Source: an uncultured Bacillota bacterium (GTDB taxonomy: Bacteria > Bacillota > Dehalobacteriia > UBA7702). From it: a DNA stretch of 64,000 bases. The stretch lies in assembly GCA_902796855.1 (NCBI GenBank), contig CADBQN010000037.1:1-64000 (forward strand), in the 5' to 3' direction. Numbering within the stretch: the first letter of the stretch is position 1; the number at the start of each line of letters is the position of its first letter. The notes under the pieces are model-generated. The model searched no databases. It had not been told where the DNA came from and was given only the letters and a program-made list of their open reading frames with translations. Below are positions 24,316 through 32,362 of the stretch, one piece after another. Position numbers and translations under genes: made by a program.

Positions 24316-26082
24316 TCACTGTTCCTCCTTCCCGATGCAGCCCTTGGGACAGACGCTTTGACAGAGGCCGCAGCCGACGCAAAGCGCCGGGTCGATGGCG
24401 GTCTTTTCCCCATTCTTCCGCAGAGCGGGACAGCCCAGCTGACGGATGCACTTGCCGCAGCCGACGCAGGTCTCCGCGTCCACCGCAAGGGGGGTTCCGC
24501 CTTTTTCCAGCGCGACGCAGGGAGAGCGGAAGATGATGGCGCGGACGCCCTCTTCCGCGGCGGCGGCCTTCACGGCATCTTCCGCGGCGGCCCGGTCAAA
24601 GGGATCCGCCGTCCGCACCGAGGCGACGCCGCAGCCTTTCAGCACCGACGCGATGTCGATGACCTGGGTCGGCTCGTTCATCACGGTAATACCGAGACCG
24701 GGATGGGGCTGGTGCCCCGTCATCGCCGTGGTGTGGTTGTCGAGAACGACAAGGATCAGATCGGCCTTGTTGTAGACGGCGTTGATGACGCCGGTGATCC
24801 CCGAGGCAAAGAAGGTGGAATCGCCGACAAAGGCAAAGGTCTGCCCCTCTTCCCCGGCGTGATACAGCCCCTGTGCCACGGTGATCCCGGCGCCCATGCA
24901 GAGGCAGGTATCCACCATATCGAGGGGCGCGGCGTTGCCTAAGGTGTAACAGCCGATGTCGCCGCAGAAGATCGCCTTTTTCCCCTTCATCGCCTGTTTC
25001 ACGGCGTAGAAGGAGGCACGGTGGGGGCATCCGGCGCAGAGCACCGGCGGCCGCGGCGGCAGGAACGGCGCGTCTTCATTGAAGGGCGGCGCCGCCTTGG
25101 CGGTACCGAGAATGCTCCCGACGATGTCGGCGCTGAGCTCCCCGGCGGCGGGGACGGTGCCGTCCCGTTTCCCAAAAAGGGGAACGGCGGGGCGGAGCAT
25201 GGTCAGGGCGTCCTCAATGACGGGATCGAGCTCCTCAAAGACATAGACTTTCTCAACACCGGCCAAAAATGACGCGGCCTTTTCCGCCGGGAAGGGATAG
25301 GGCGTGGCGACTTTGAAAACAGTGTAATCCTCTTCATGGCCGCGGATGGCGTCCATGACATAGGCAAAGCTGACACCGCCGCAGGCGATGCCGATTCTGC
25401 CGCCGCCGATGATCTCGTTGCGGCCGTATCCGGAAAACGTTTCGGCATAAGTCTTTTCCGCGGCGAAGAGCCGCTTTTTGCTCTCGAAGGAAAGCCGGGG
25501 GAAGATCACCCAGCGGGGATCCTTCTCAAAGCCGGGAGCACGCTCCGGCGCTTTCGGTTCCGGCACGTCCACCGAGGCGCAGGAGTGGCACACCCGGGTG
25601 GTGGAACGCAGGATCACCGGCACGCCCTCTTTTTCGGAGAAATCAAAAGCTTCCATGGTCATAGCGAAGGCCTCTTCCGGCGAGGAACAGTCGAAAACGG
25701 GGATCCGCGCGTAGCGGCCGAAATGGCGGGTATCCTGCTCCGTCTGGGAGGAGATCGGCCCGGGATCGTCGGCGACATAGACCACCATGCCGCCTTTCAC
25801 GCCGATGTAGTTGACGCACATCAGCGGGTCCGAAGCGACGTTCAGCCCCACCTGTTTCATCGTGACGAGGCTCCGCGCCCCGGCGTAGGCGGCGCCGGCG
25901 GCCACTTCCAGACCGGCCTTTTCGTTGACCGACCACTCCACGTGAACAAAACCGGGGTTCCGTTTGGCAATGGTCTCCAGCACCTCGGTGGAGGGCGTTC
26001 CCGGATAGCCGGAGACGACCCGCACACCGGCGGCGATGGCGCCCAGCGCCACGGCCTCGTTCCCCATGAGCAATTCAAGCAT
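24316..26082 (-). CDS. iorA: Indolepyruvate:ferredoxin oxidoreductase alpha subunit
   Basis: 588 residues. The N-terminal pyrimidine-binding domain begins M-G-N-E-A-V-A-L-G and has G-Y-P-G-T-P-S-T-E-V. The thiamine diphosphate domain shows G-D-I-G-C-Y-T-L-G and G-D-S-T-F-F-A-S-G-I ... L-D-N-H-T-T-A-M. Two [4Fe-4S] motifs sit at the C-terminus; in the first, C-V-G-C-G-K-C-I-R-Q-L-G-C, a two-residue insert precedes the last cysteine. The start at 26082 has a GGAGGAGAG site; the longer frame would read through the T-box. The gene is under T-box control, unlike the second iorA at 53257. Confidence 0.95.
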   Translation of the reverse strand: MLELLMGNEAVALGAIAAGVRVVSGYPGTPSTEVLETIAKRNPGFVHVEWSVNEKAGLEVAAGAAYAGARSLVTMKQVGLNVASDPLMCVNYIGVKGGMVVYVADDPGPISSQTEQDTRHFGRYARIPVFDCSSPEEAFAMTMEAFDFSEKEGVPVILRSTTRVCHSCASVDVPEPKAPERAPGFEKDPRWVIFPRLSFESKKRLFAAEKTYAETFSGYGRNEIIGGGRIGIACGGVSFAYVMDAIRGHEEDYTVFKVATPYPFPAEKAASFLAGVEKVYVFEELDPVIEDALTMLRPAVPLFGKRDGTVPAAGELSADIVGSILGTAKAAPPFNEDAPFLPPRPPVLCAGCPHRASFYAVKQAMKGKKAIFCGDIGCYTLGNAAPLDMVDTCLCMGAGITVAQGLYHAGEEGQTFAFVGDSTFFASGITGVINAVYNKADLILVVLDNHTTAMTGHQPHPGLGITVMNEPTQVIDIASVLKGCGVASVRTADPFDRAAAEDAVKAAAAEEGVRAIIFRSPCVALEKGGTPLAVDAETCVGCGKCIRQLGCPALRKNGEKTAIDPALCVGCGLCQSVCPKGCIGKEEQ

Positions 26083-26100
26083 AACTCTCTCTCCTCCAAA

Positions 26101-26379
26101 ATAAAAAAAGCCCCCGCGAACGCAAGGACAAAACAGCATAATTCTGCGGTGCCACCTTGATTGACCGCGAAGGCGGCCCCTCTCACCGCGGCGCATAAGC
26201 GCCGCCGCCGTTAACGCCGGCATACGTCCGGGGATACTCTCCCAAAGGGATTTGTCCCCGCCCCTCAGCGGTCCATATTCCACGCGCAGCCTGCCGGGGA
26301 GCTTCCACCGTCCTCCCCTCGCTCAGCGGCGCTTACGCGCTTTTCTCCGCTTCAGCGGTTTAGATTGTGTGTATCATTT
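26101..26379 (-). promoter_or_regulatory. T-box leader of iorA-iorB-paaK
   Basis: The minus strand carries AAGGTGGCACCGCA (the T-box/antiterminator bulge) near 26159-26145, followed by a GC-rich hairpin and CTTTTTTT at 26110-26104. Upstream is a Stem I-like region (26370-26260) with GAGGGGAGGA and GGTGGAAG. The likely specifier loop reads GGAATATGGACC. Counting from the conserved GAA gives UAU (Tyr); counting from the lower helix gives UGG (Trp). Either way the codon is aromatic. Uncharged tRNA would raise expression of the operon. Confidence 0.88.
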
Positions 26380-26408
26380 ATTGTACCATTGAAACGGAGC
26401 CGTGTCAA
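26380..26408 (-). promoter_or_regulatory. Sigma-70 promoter of the T-box leader
   Basis: Minus-strand TTGACA (26408-26403), 17-base spacer, TACAAT (26385-26380). Confidence 0.85.
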
Positions 26409-26872
26409 AGGTTTTTGAGCGAAAAGTCCGCAAAATCCGATTTTTTGGTCAGGGCCGAAAAAACCGACCGATGACCCCTACTGTCAAAAAGCGCATCAGC
26501 GTGGTGTTCCGGAACCTTGTTTATCCGTATATTGACACGGATTTTTGCTGATGACGTTAAAGAACGACAGGGCAACAGAAAGGTGAGGCAGCCGTTTTTT
26601 GCTCCCTTTGCGCTTACCTTTTTATCAAAGAACATTTTTCTTTTCAACATATTTCTTTCCGGGACGCGTGTTCCCGGGGGTCTTTCACATACCGCCAAAG
26701 GAAAGGGCTCCCCTCGGCGGATCAAAACGACCCTTCCGTTTTATTCAATAAGGCGCCGCGTCCTCTTTCATCCGTTTTCCTCCCGAGAGACTAAAAGGTT
26801 CCATATTCGGAAGGGGGACGGGAGGAACCCCGGCGATAAAACGTCAGCAGACCTCCGCGCGAAAAGAAGCGA
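26409..26872. other. Intergenic region without a supported gene
   Basis: About 460 bases between two divergent promoters. Open frames of 106 and 119 codons exist on opposite strands but have no ribosome binding sites, no family likeness and unusual composition, so I do not call them. No IS ends, tRNA or clear terminator seen. Confidence 0.5.
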
Positions 26873-26901
26873 TTGAAATCGCGTGCCGCCTATGGTAAAA
26901 T
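26873..26901 (+). promoter_or_regulatory. Promoter of the DUF3786 gene
   Basis: TTGAAA at 26873-26878, 17-base spacer, TAAAAT at 26896-26901. Transcription from about 26908 excludes the ATG at 26883-26892 and supports the GTG start at 26946. Confidence 0.65.
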
Positions 26902-26945
26902 TTTCCCAGAGGAACATTGATCCGAAAAAAGGAGCTGACCACAAC

Positions 26946-27599
26946 GTGAGCGAAAACGCCAAACAGAACAATTACGAAAAGACCCTGCTTCGGGCCGAAA
27001 AGGAATTTACCGCCTTCGATCAGGATGAGATCATCGCCGCCTCAAACCTCCGGGCCGACGACGACTACGTCTACGTGACCTTTTTCTACGCCCCCTACCG
27101 CGTCGACCGGAAGACCGGCCGTGTAGAGGCCATAGAGGCCGACGGCTCCTGCCGCCACGCCACCTTCAACGAGGGCATGTCGATTTTGGACGCCATCTGC
27201 GAACCGCCGCCCTTCCGCTGCCTCAGCGGCGATCTGGTGGACATCGGCTACTTCAACAACGTCAATTTCAACATGAACAAGAGCCACATCCGCTACTGCC
27301 AGTTCTTCCTCGATCATCAGCAGCGCTTTCAGGAAGTCTGCGCCGAGCTGGGAGCCAAGCCCTACGGCCGCTGCGACGTCGGCTTTCTCTTCGATCTCTT
27401 TGACTTCCTGCCCGTGGCGATCCAGCTTTGGGAGGGGGAAGAAGGAATCCCCCCGGCGATGCGCTTTCTCTGGGACCGCAACACCAAGGATTTCCTCCGC
27501 TTTGAGACGATGTTCTACGCCCTTGGCCATGTCCTGCGGACACTGACCATCGCCGTCGGTGGGGATGAAGTGGAAGAAGTACTGAACTACTGGGTCTGA
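26946..27599 (+). CDS. DUF3786-family protein
   Basis: 217 residues. F-Y-A-P-Y-R-V-D, C-R-H-A-T-F-N-E-G-M-S-I-L-D and the central F-D-L-F-D-F-L-P-V-A-I-Q-L-W-E match the DUF3786 pattern as I remember it. The family occurs in anaerobes, often near corrinoid or CO-dehydrogenase genes; its role is unknown. GTG start with AAGGAGCTG site, chosen because the promoter ends just before it. Soluble, cytoplasmic. Confidence 0.65.
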   Translation: MSENAKQNNYEKTLLRAEKEFTAFDQDEIIAASNLRADDDYVYVTFFYAPYRVDRKTGRVEAIEADGSCRHATFNEGMSILDAICEPPPFRCLSGDLVDIGYFNNVNFNMNKSHIRYCQFFLDHQQRFQEVCAELGAKPYGRCDVGFLFDLFDFLPVAIQLWEGEEGIPPAMRFLWDRNTKDFLRFETMFYALGHVLRTLTIAVGGDEVEEVLNYWV

Positions 27600-27619
27600 C
27601 CGGCCGCCGCGCCGCCCAA

Positions 27620-27645
27620 CCGCGCCCGCCGAAGGCGCGGTTTTT
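27620..27645 (+). terminator. Terminator of the DUF3786 gene
   Basis: CCGCGCC / GGCGCGG stem followed by TTTTT; nearly the same sequence as the terminator at 15010-15037. Confidence 0.85.
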
Positions 27646-27754
27646 CCTTTGGGGCGCTGTACTTTTCCGTTTTTGCGGACTTCGCCCCAAACCCTTGACT
27701 TTTTCACAGCCATGAGGTATGTTAAAAACACAAAGGAAAAAGGAGAGTGACCCG

Positions 27755-28723
27755 ATGAAGAGAATGGTGAACATGACGACCAGCTGCGATGACCTCGACC
27801 GCTTTGAAAAGCGCGAAGATATGCTGAATCTCATCGAAGGTTTTGACGGCGTGGAGCTGATGTACTTCGGCGAGGATGAGCGGGAGATCATCCCCCATGA
27901 GCGCATCATCGGCTACCACATGAGCTATTACCCCTATTGGTTCGATTTTTGGCGGGGCGATACGGAAGCCGTGCTGAAGGAATTCGACACCAAGGAAAAT
28001 TACGTCCGCTACTACGGCGGCGAGGACAAAGACGCCATCATCCGCCGCTTTAAAAAGGAAATGGCAAACGCCCACCGCTACGGCGCGGAATACGCCGTGT
28101 TCCACGTCTCCGACGCCACCATCGAGGAGTCCTTTACCTGGAACTACCGGCACGGCTCCGCCGAAGTGCTGGAAGCCACGGCGGAAATCCTCAACGAGGT
28201 CTTTCGGGACGAGGACGGTTCCGTCGCCCTGCTGATGGAGAACCTATGGCAGCCGGGGCTGACGATGACGGACCCCGCCATGACAAAGCTCCTGCTGGAC
28301 GCCGTGGATTACGAAAACAAAGGGATCATGCTGGATACCGGGCATCTGCTCCACACCAATCTGGAGCTCCGCACCGAGGAACAGGGCGTGGCCTACATCA
28401 ACGAAATGCTGGACCGCCACGGCGATCTGATCAAAAACATCCGCGGCATCCACCTGAACCAATCCCTCACCGGGGAATACTGCCAAAAGACCATCGCGAA
28501 CCCGCCGACCATGGGCAAGACCTTTGAGGAGCGCTACATCCAAATGTTCACCCACGCCTTTGCCGTGGATGGGCACCGCCCCTTCACCTGCCCCGGCGTG
28601 GATCGGCTCATTGAGCGGATCGCCCCGGAATACCTGACCTTTGAGTTCATCACCGACAACAACGAGCAGCACCGCGGTTTTCTCGCCGCCCAGAAGGAAG
28701 CGCTGAAGGACTTGAAACTGTAA
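27755..28723 (+). CDS. Xylose-isomerase-like TIM-barrel protein
   Basis: 322 residues. F-D-G-V-E-L-M-Y near residue 32, A-V-F-H-V-S-D-A near 116, L-L-M-E-N-L-W-Q-P-G near 162 and I-M-L-D-T-G-H-L-L near 193 match the sugar-phosphate isomerase / AP-endonuclease-2-like TIM-barrel family. Metal ligands of the family (E-N, D-T-G-H, H-L-N) are in place. Substrate unknown. Monocistronic with an AAAAAGGAG site and a terminator behind it. Confidence 0.7.
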   Translation: MKRMVNMTTSCDDLDRFEKREDMLNLIEGFDGVELMYFGEDEREIIPHERIIGYHMSYYPYWFDFWRGDTEAVLKEFDTKENYVRYYGGEDKDAIIRRFKKEMANAHRYGAEYAVFHVSDATIEESFTWNYRHGSAEVLEATAEILNEVFRDEDGSVALLMENLWQPGLTMTDPAMTKLLLDAVDYENKGIMLDTGHLLHTNLELRTEEQGVAYINEMLDRHGDLIKNIRGIHLNQSLTGEYCQKTIANPPTMGKTFEERYIQMFTHAFAVDGHRPFTCPGVDRLIERIAPEYLTFEFITDNNEQHRGFLAAQKEALKDLKL

Positions 28724-28731
28724 AAAAAGAT

Positions 28732-28787
28732 AAAAAAAGGACGCCCCAACGGTCTGTGCCAAGACCCGGCGGGACGCCCTTTTTTTC
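28732..28787 (+). terminator. Terminator between convergent genes
   Basis: A-rich run, then a long imperfect stem (AGGACGCCCC / GGGACGCCCT with two mismatches, and an inner GGTCT/AGACC), then seven T. The A and T runs at both ends suit termination in both directions. Confidence 0.7.
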
Positions 28788-28802
28788 TGTTCAGCGGTTA
28801 TT

Positions 28803-29456
28803 TTACTCAAATTCCGCGCGGTCATTCGCCGCGAAGTAGTTCACGGCCTCGATGATCAGATCCGCCGTGGGCCTCAGTCCCAGCCGCCCCGAATCGAGGA
28901 TCAGATCGAAGCTGCCGGCGCTCCCCCAGGTACGGTCGGTGTGGGCTTCGTAGTAGGCGGCGCGGATCTTGTCGGTGCGCCGGATCAGCTTTTTCGCCTC
29001 CGACGGCGAAATATCGTAGAGCCGCTCGGCCCGGGCCATCCGCTTTTCCATATCCGCCCGGATGAAAACGGAGAGCACGTCATCGCGGTCGCTCAGGACG
29101 TAATCGGCGCAGCGGCCGATGAGGACGCAGGGCCCTTCCTCGGCGAAGCGGCGGATCTCGGCGAACTGCGCTTCGGCGATGGAATCGTGGAGCGGCTGCA
29201 CGAGGGCGGGATCATAAGTATACCAGCCGTAGCCGTACTGATAGCCGGAGAAATTCCGCCACATGCTGTTGGAACGCTCATCATATTTTTCCACCAATTC
29301 TTTATCAACGTGGAGCTTTTCCGCGGTTTTATCGAGGATCGTCTTGTTATAGCAGGGAATCCCGAAATGATCGGCGACCATATGACCGATATCGGCGCCG
29401 CCGCTGCAGAATTCTCTGCCGATGGTGATGATTTTGGATTTGGACATCATTTCCAT
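28803..29456 (-). CDS. Cytidylate kinase-like family protein
   Basis: 217 residues. I-T-I-G-R-E-F-C-S-G-G-A-D-I-G near residue 9 is the G-R-(E/Q)-(F/Y)-GSGG P-loop variant of the cytidylate kinase-like family. V-L-I-G-R-C-A-D-Y near 114 and the R-R-T-D-K lid region near 180 follow. Members are common in anaerobic Bacillota; true CMP kinase activity is not established for them. Start ATG at 29456 with GGGAGG. Confidence 0.75.
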   Translation of the reverse strand: MEMMSKSKIITIGREFCSGGADIGHMVADHFGIPCYNKTILDKTAEKLHVDKELVEKYDERSNSMWRNFSGYQYGYGWYTYDPALVQPLHDSIAEAQFAEIRRFAEEGPCVLIGRCADYVLSDRDDVLSVFIRADMEKRMARAERLYDISPSEAKKLIRRTDKIRAAYYEAHTDRTWGSAGSFDLILDSGRLGLRPTADLIIEAVNYFAANDRAEFE

Positions 29457-29517
29457 GATCGCGCCTCCCGTCTTTTGATGATTCCATTGTACCACAAAAC
29501 GAAAACGGTTTCAAAAG

Positions 29518-29545
29518 AAAATCGGGCCGCGGCCCGATTTTCTTT
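29518..29545 (-). terminator. Terminator of the mazG-hup-rqcP unit
   Basis: GAAAATCGGGCC / GGCCCGATTTTC perfect palindrome with T tracts on both sides. It lies 2 bases past the rqcP stop and can act in both directions. Confidence 0.8.
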
Positions 29546-29547
29546 TC

Positions 29548-29823
29548 TTATAACTGTATTTCTTCTTCTTTGACGCGCCTGTCCTCCAGGACCTCATACA
29601 AAGTATCGGCCTCGGCGGCGCGGACAGTCTCCCGCAGCTCCGCCACGCGGATCTTCAGCCGGCGGCTGCCCATGGACACGGTGACGGTGTCCCCTACCTT
29701 CAGCTCCTTCCCGGCTTTGGCCGGGAGGTCGTTGACGAGGATCTTTCCCGCCTCGCAGATCTCTTTTGCCACGGTGCGCCGCTTGATGACGCGGCTCACC
29801 TTCAAAAACTTATCCAGTCGCAT
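29548..29823 (-). CDS. rqcP: S4-domain RNA-binding protein RqcP
   Basis: 91 residues, an S4 domain (M-R-L-D-K-F-L-K-V-S-R-V-I-K-R-R and G-K-I-L-V-N). RqcP (YabO) helps RqcH add C-terminal alanine tails on stalled ribosome subunits. The mazG-hup-rqcP order is the conserved Bacillota arrangement, which distinguishes it from HslR. Confidence 0.88.
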   Translation of the reverse strand: MRLDKFLKVSRVIKRRTVAKEICEAGKILVNDLPAKAGKELKVGDTVTVSMGSRRLKIRVAELRETVRAAEADTLYEVLEDRRVKEEEIQL

Positions 29824-29853
29824 CGGTCTTCCCTCTTCCTCACGGGGTCTTCC

Positions 29854-30126
29854 TCAGCGGAGCGCCTCTTTCAGATTCTTCCCGCAGCGAAAGACCACGG
29901 TCTTCCCGGCGGGGATCGTCAGCGCCTCGCCGGTGCGGGGGTCTCGGCCCCGGCGCGCCGCCCTTGACCGGGGCTCAAAAGCGCCAAAACCGATGAACCG
30001 CACCGTTTCCCCGGCGGCCAGCGCTGAGGTCAGCGTTTCGCCCAGGGCGATGAGGAACAGCTCCGTATCTTTTTTGGTCGCGCCGCGCCGCTTCGCGACG
30101 TCGGCGATGACTTCCTGTTTCGTCAT
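29854..30126 (-). CDS. hup: HU-family DNA-binding protein
   Basis: 90 residues, standard HU length. The DNA-binding arm region (V-R-F-I-G-F-G-A-F-E-P-R-S-R-A-A-R-R-G-R-D-P-R-T-G) and the closing V-V-F-R-C-G-K-N-L-K are typical. It bends and compacts DNA. Located between rqcP and mazG in conserved order. Confidence 0.95.
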   Translation of the reverse strand: MTKQEVIADVAKRRGATKKDTELFLIALGETLTSALAAGETVRFIGFGAFEPRSRAARRGRDPRTGEALTIPAGKTVVFRCGKNLKEALR

Positions 30127-30195
30127 AAAAAAACAGCCTCCTTTTTTAGCTTCCTTACAAAGTCTGCCCTGCGGAGGCTGTTCTTATGTATGGTC

Positions 30196-30999
30196 TTATT
30201 CTTCTTCCGCCTTGATTTCTTCCCAATAGCGGTCCATTTCCGCTAAACTCATGGCGGAGAGGTCTTTGCCGTCGGCGGCAATGCGGTCCTCCATGGCGTA
30301 AAAGCGGCGGCGGAATTTTTCGGTGCTCTCCCGGAGCGCCTCTTCGGCGTCGACCCGGAAAAAGCGGCTCCAGTTCACAACGGCAAAGAGCAGATCGCCG
30401 ATTTCATCCTGGACCGCGGCTTTGTCGCCTTTGGCGGCGGCCTCGCGGACCTCGCCGATCTCTTCCAGCACTTTTTCCTTTACCTCGTCGCTCTCGTCCC
30501 AGTCAAAGCCGACGTCGGCGGCTTTTTTCTGTACCTTTTCGGCGCGGTAGAGCGCCGGAAACGTGGCGGGGATGTCGAGGCGGCGGCTCACTTTGCCCTT
30601 GTCCTTTTTTTCCTCCTCCTTGATGGCGGCCCAGTTGACAAGCACCTCGTCGGAGGTGTCGCAGTGGATGTCGCCGAAAACGTGGGGATGGCGGCGCACC
30701 ATCTTCTCGCTGATGCCGTCGGCAACGTCGGCAAAATTAAACACGCCCCGTTCCCGGCCGATTTCGGCGTGGAAAACGACCTGGAGCAGCAAGTCGCCTA
30801 ATTCCTCGGCGAGATCGTCGTCATCCTCGCGGTCGATGGCGTCGATGACCTCATAGGATTCCTCGATGAGGTATTTTCTCAGGGAGACATGATCCTGCTC
30901 CTTATCCCAGGGGCAGCCGTTCTCCGAGCGGAGCTTCTCCATCACCGTGAGCAGACGGCTCATCGCCGACGTGTTTCGTTCCATTTCTTCTTTGGTCAT
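30196..30999 (-). CDS. mazG: Nucleoside triphosphate pyrophosphohydrolase MazG
   Basis: 267 residues. The first MazG domain shows C-P-W-D-K-E-Q-D-H near residue 29 and E-E-S-Y-E-V-I-D-A-I and E-E-L-G-D-L-L-L-Q metal-binding helices. A second copy (E-I-G-E-V-R-E-A and D-E-I-G-D-L-L-F-A) lies in the C-terminal half. The enzyme hydrolyses non-canonical or excess NTPs. It lies next to hup as in other Bacillota. Confidence 0.95.
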   Translation of the reverse strand: MTKEEMERNTSAMSRLLTVMEKLRSENGCPWDKEQDHVSLRKYLIEESYEVIDAIDREDDDDLAEELGDLLLQVVFHAEIGRERGVFNFADVADGISEKMVRRHPHVFGDIHCDTSDEVLVNWAAIKEEEKKDKGKVSRRLDIPATFPALYRAEKVQKKAADVGFDWDESDEVKEKVLEEIGEVREAAAKGDKAAVQDEIGDLLFAVVNWSRFFRVDAEEALRESTEKFRRRFYAMEDRIAADGKDLSAMSLAEMDRYWEEIKAEEE

Positions 31000-31021
31000 A
31001 TCGTTTTATTCCTTTTTTCTT

Positions 31022-32362
31022 CTATTCGTTTTCGTCCCCGTTCCGGGTCATCAGTTCCAGCAGCTCCTGATTTTGGACGCGGAGCTGCTGCATCTGATGG
31101 AGCCTGGTGAGGATCGTGGCGGCCTGGGCGCGGGTGGCGTTGTCCAGCGGCGAAAAAGCGCCGCCGCCGGTGCCGTTCATCACGCCTTTTTCCGTCACCG
31201 AGGCCACGGCTCCCTTCGCCCAGTGGTGGATATCGGCTTCGTCGGTGTAGCTGACCTGGGGCTGGTCGCCGACGTGGAAACCGATGAATTTCATGTAGTT
31301 GACGATCATCACCGCCGCCTGTTCCCTGGTAACGTAATCATCGGGGCCGAACCTGCCGCCGCCGTAGCCGGAAACGATGCCGTTCTCGGCGGCCCAGGCC
31401 ACGGCGTCGCTGTAATATTTGCCCAAAGCGACGTCGTCAAAGGGCGTTTCCTTCGCCGCGGGGATGCTCTCCCCGGACATACGGCAGAGCACCGTGGCGA
31501 ACATCGCCCGGGTCATCGGGTATTCGGGGCCGAATTTATCCTCGCTGAACCCCAGCATCAGACCGTTTTCCTTGACGTAGCAGATGTATTCATAGGCCCA
31601 GTGCTCCGAAAGCTTCGTTTCGTCGTAGGCGTAGGGATCCACCGGTTCCGGCGGACCGAGGTCGACGCCGTCGGCGGGAGCGTTCGTATAGGTGCGTCCG
31701 TCCGCCATTTCAATGCCCTTGCGGCGGAAGAGCTCGCTGACGGTGACAAAGGTATAGCCCTGGCTTTGCAGCTCGTCGATGGCGGCGACGGAGCCCTTCA
31801 CCGACGTGGGGTGGATATCGTGGACGAGAATGATGGAGCCTTCCCTGGCGGCGCTGACGATGTTCCGCTTCACGGTGGCGGCATCGCGGTATTTCCAGTC
31901 CAGTGGATCCACGGACCAAAGGATGATCTTGCGCCCGGCCATGCTCTTCTGAGAGGCGGAGATACTGCCGTAAGGCGGGCGGAGCATCAGTTTGCCGACA
32001 TCCTCACCGACGGCGCTGTCAATGGCGTTTTCCGTGGATTCCAGCTGATTGAAGAAAGCGCTCTGCCCCAGGGTGGTGAGTTTTGGGTGGTTCCAGGTGT
32101 GGTTGGCAAGCTGGTGGCCTTCTTCGTATTCCCGCTTCACCACGGCGGGATATTTCTGGACGCAGGTGCCGACGAGGAAGAACGTGGCTTTGACGTTGCG
32201 GACCGCTAAAGCGTCCAGGAGTTCGTTGGTATAGGCGCCGGGGCCGTCATCGTAGGTGATGGCGATGAGCTTCTCAGCGGCGGCGACGCTGCGCGGCGCT
32301 GCGGCGGTTCCGGTTAGAGCCAGCGCGGCCGCGAGTACGATTATGAGCAGTGTTTTTTTCAT
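31022..32362 (-). CDS. Polysaccharide deacetylase with three SLH domains
   Basis: 446 residues: signal peptide, NodB deacetylase domain (T-Y-D-D-G-P near residue 36, H-T-W-N-H for the zinc site, R-P-P-Y-G), then three S-layer homology repeats in the last 190 residues (A-Y-E-Y-I, Y-Y-S-D-A-V-A-W-A, A-K-G-A-V-A-S-V). The SLH repeats would anchor it to secondary cell-wall polymers, where it removes N-acetyl groups from peptidoglycan or glycan. The start ATG at 32362 has a GGAAAGGAAC site inside the preceding gene. The stop codon is TAG. Confidence 0.85.
   Translation of the reverse strand: MKKTLLIIVLAAALALTGTAAAPRSVAAAEKLIAITYDDGPGAYTNELLDALAVRNVKATFFLVGTCVQKYPAVVKREYEEGHQLANHTWNHPKLTTLGQSAFFNQLESTENAIDSAVGEDVGKLMLRPPYGSISASQKSMAGRKIILWSVDPLDWKYRDAATVKRNIVSAAREGSIILVHDIHPTSVKGSVAAIDELQSQGYTFVTVSELFRRKGIEMADGRTYTNAPADGVDLGPPEPVDPYAYDETKLSEHWAYEYICYVKENGLMLGFSEDKFGPEYPMTRAMFATVLCRMSGESIPAAKETPFDDVALGKYYSDAVAWAAENGIVSGYGGGRFGPDDYVTREQAAVMIVNYMKFIGFHVGDQPQVSYTDEADIHHWAKGAVASVTEKGVMNGTGGGAFSPLDNATRAQAATILTRLHQMQQLRVQNQELLELMTRNGDENE

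Noticed and set aside
26405-26876. 106- and 119-codon frames opposite each other
   Set aside because: No start signals, no recognisable motifs, and both overlap promoter sequence.
15010-27645. Nearly identical terminators at 15010 and 27620 as a mobile repeat
   Set aside because: Short GC-rich terminator stems converge easily; only two copies and no flanking duplication.
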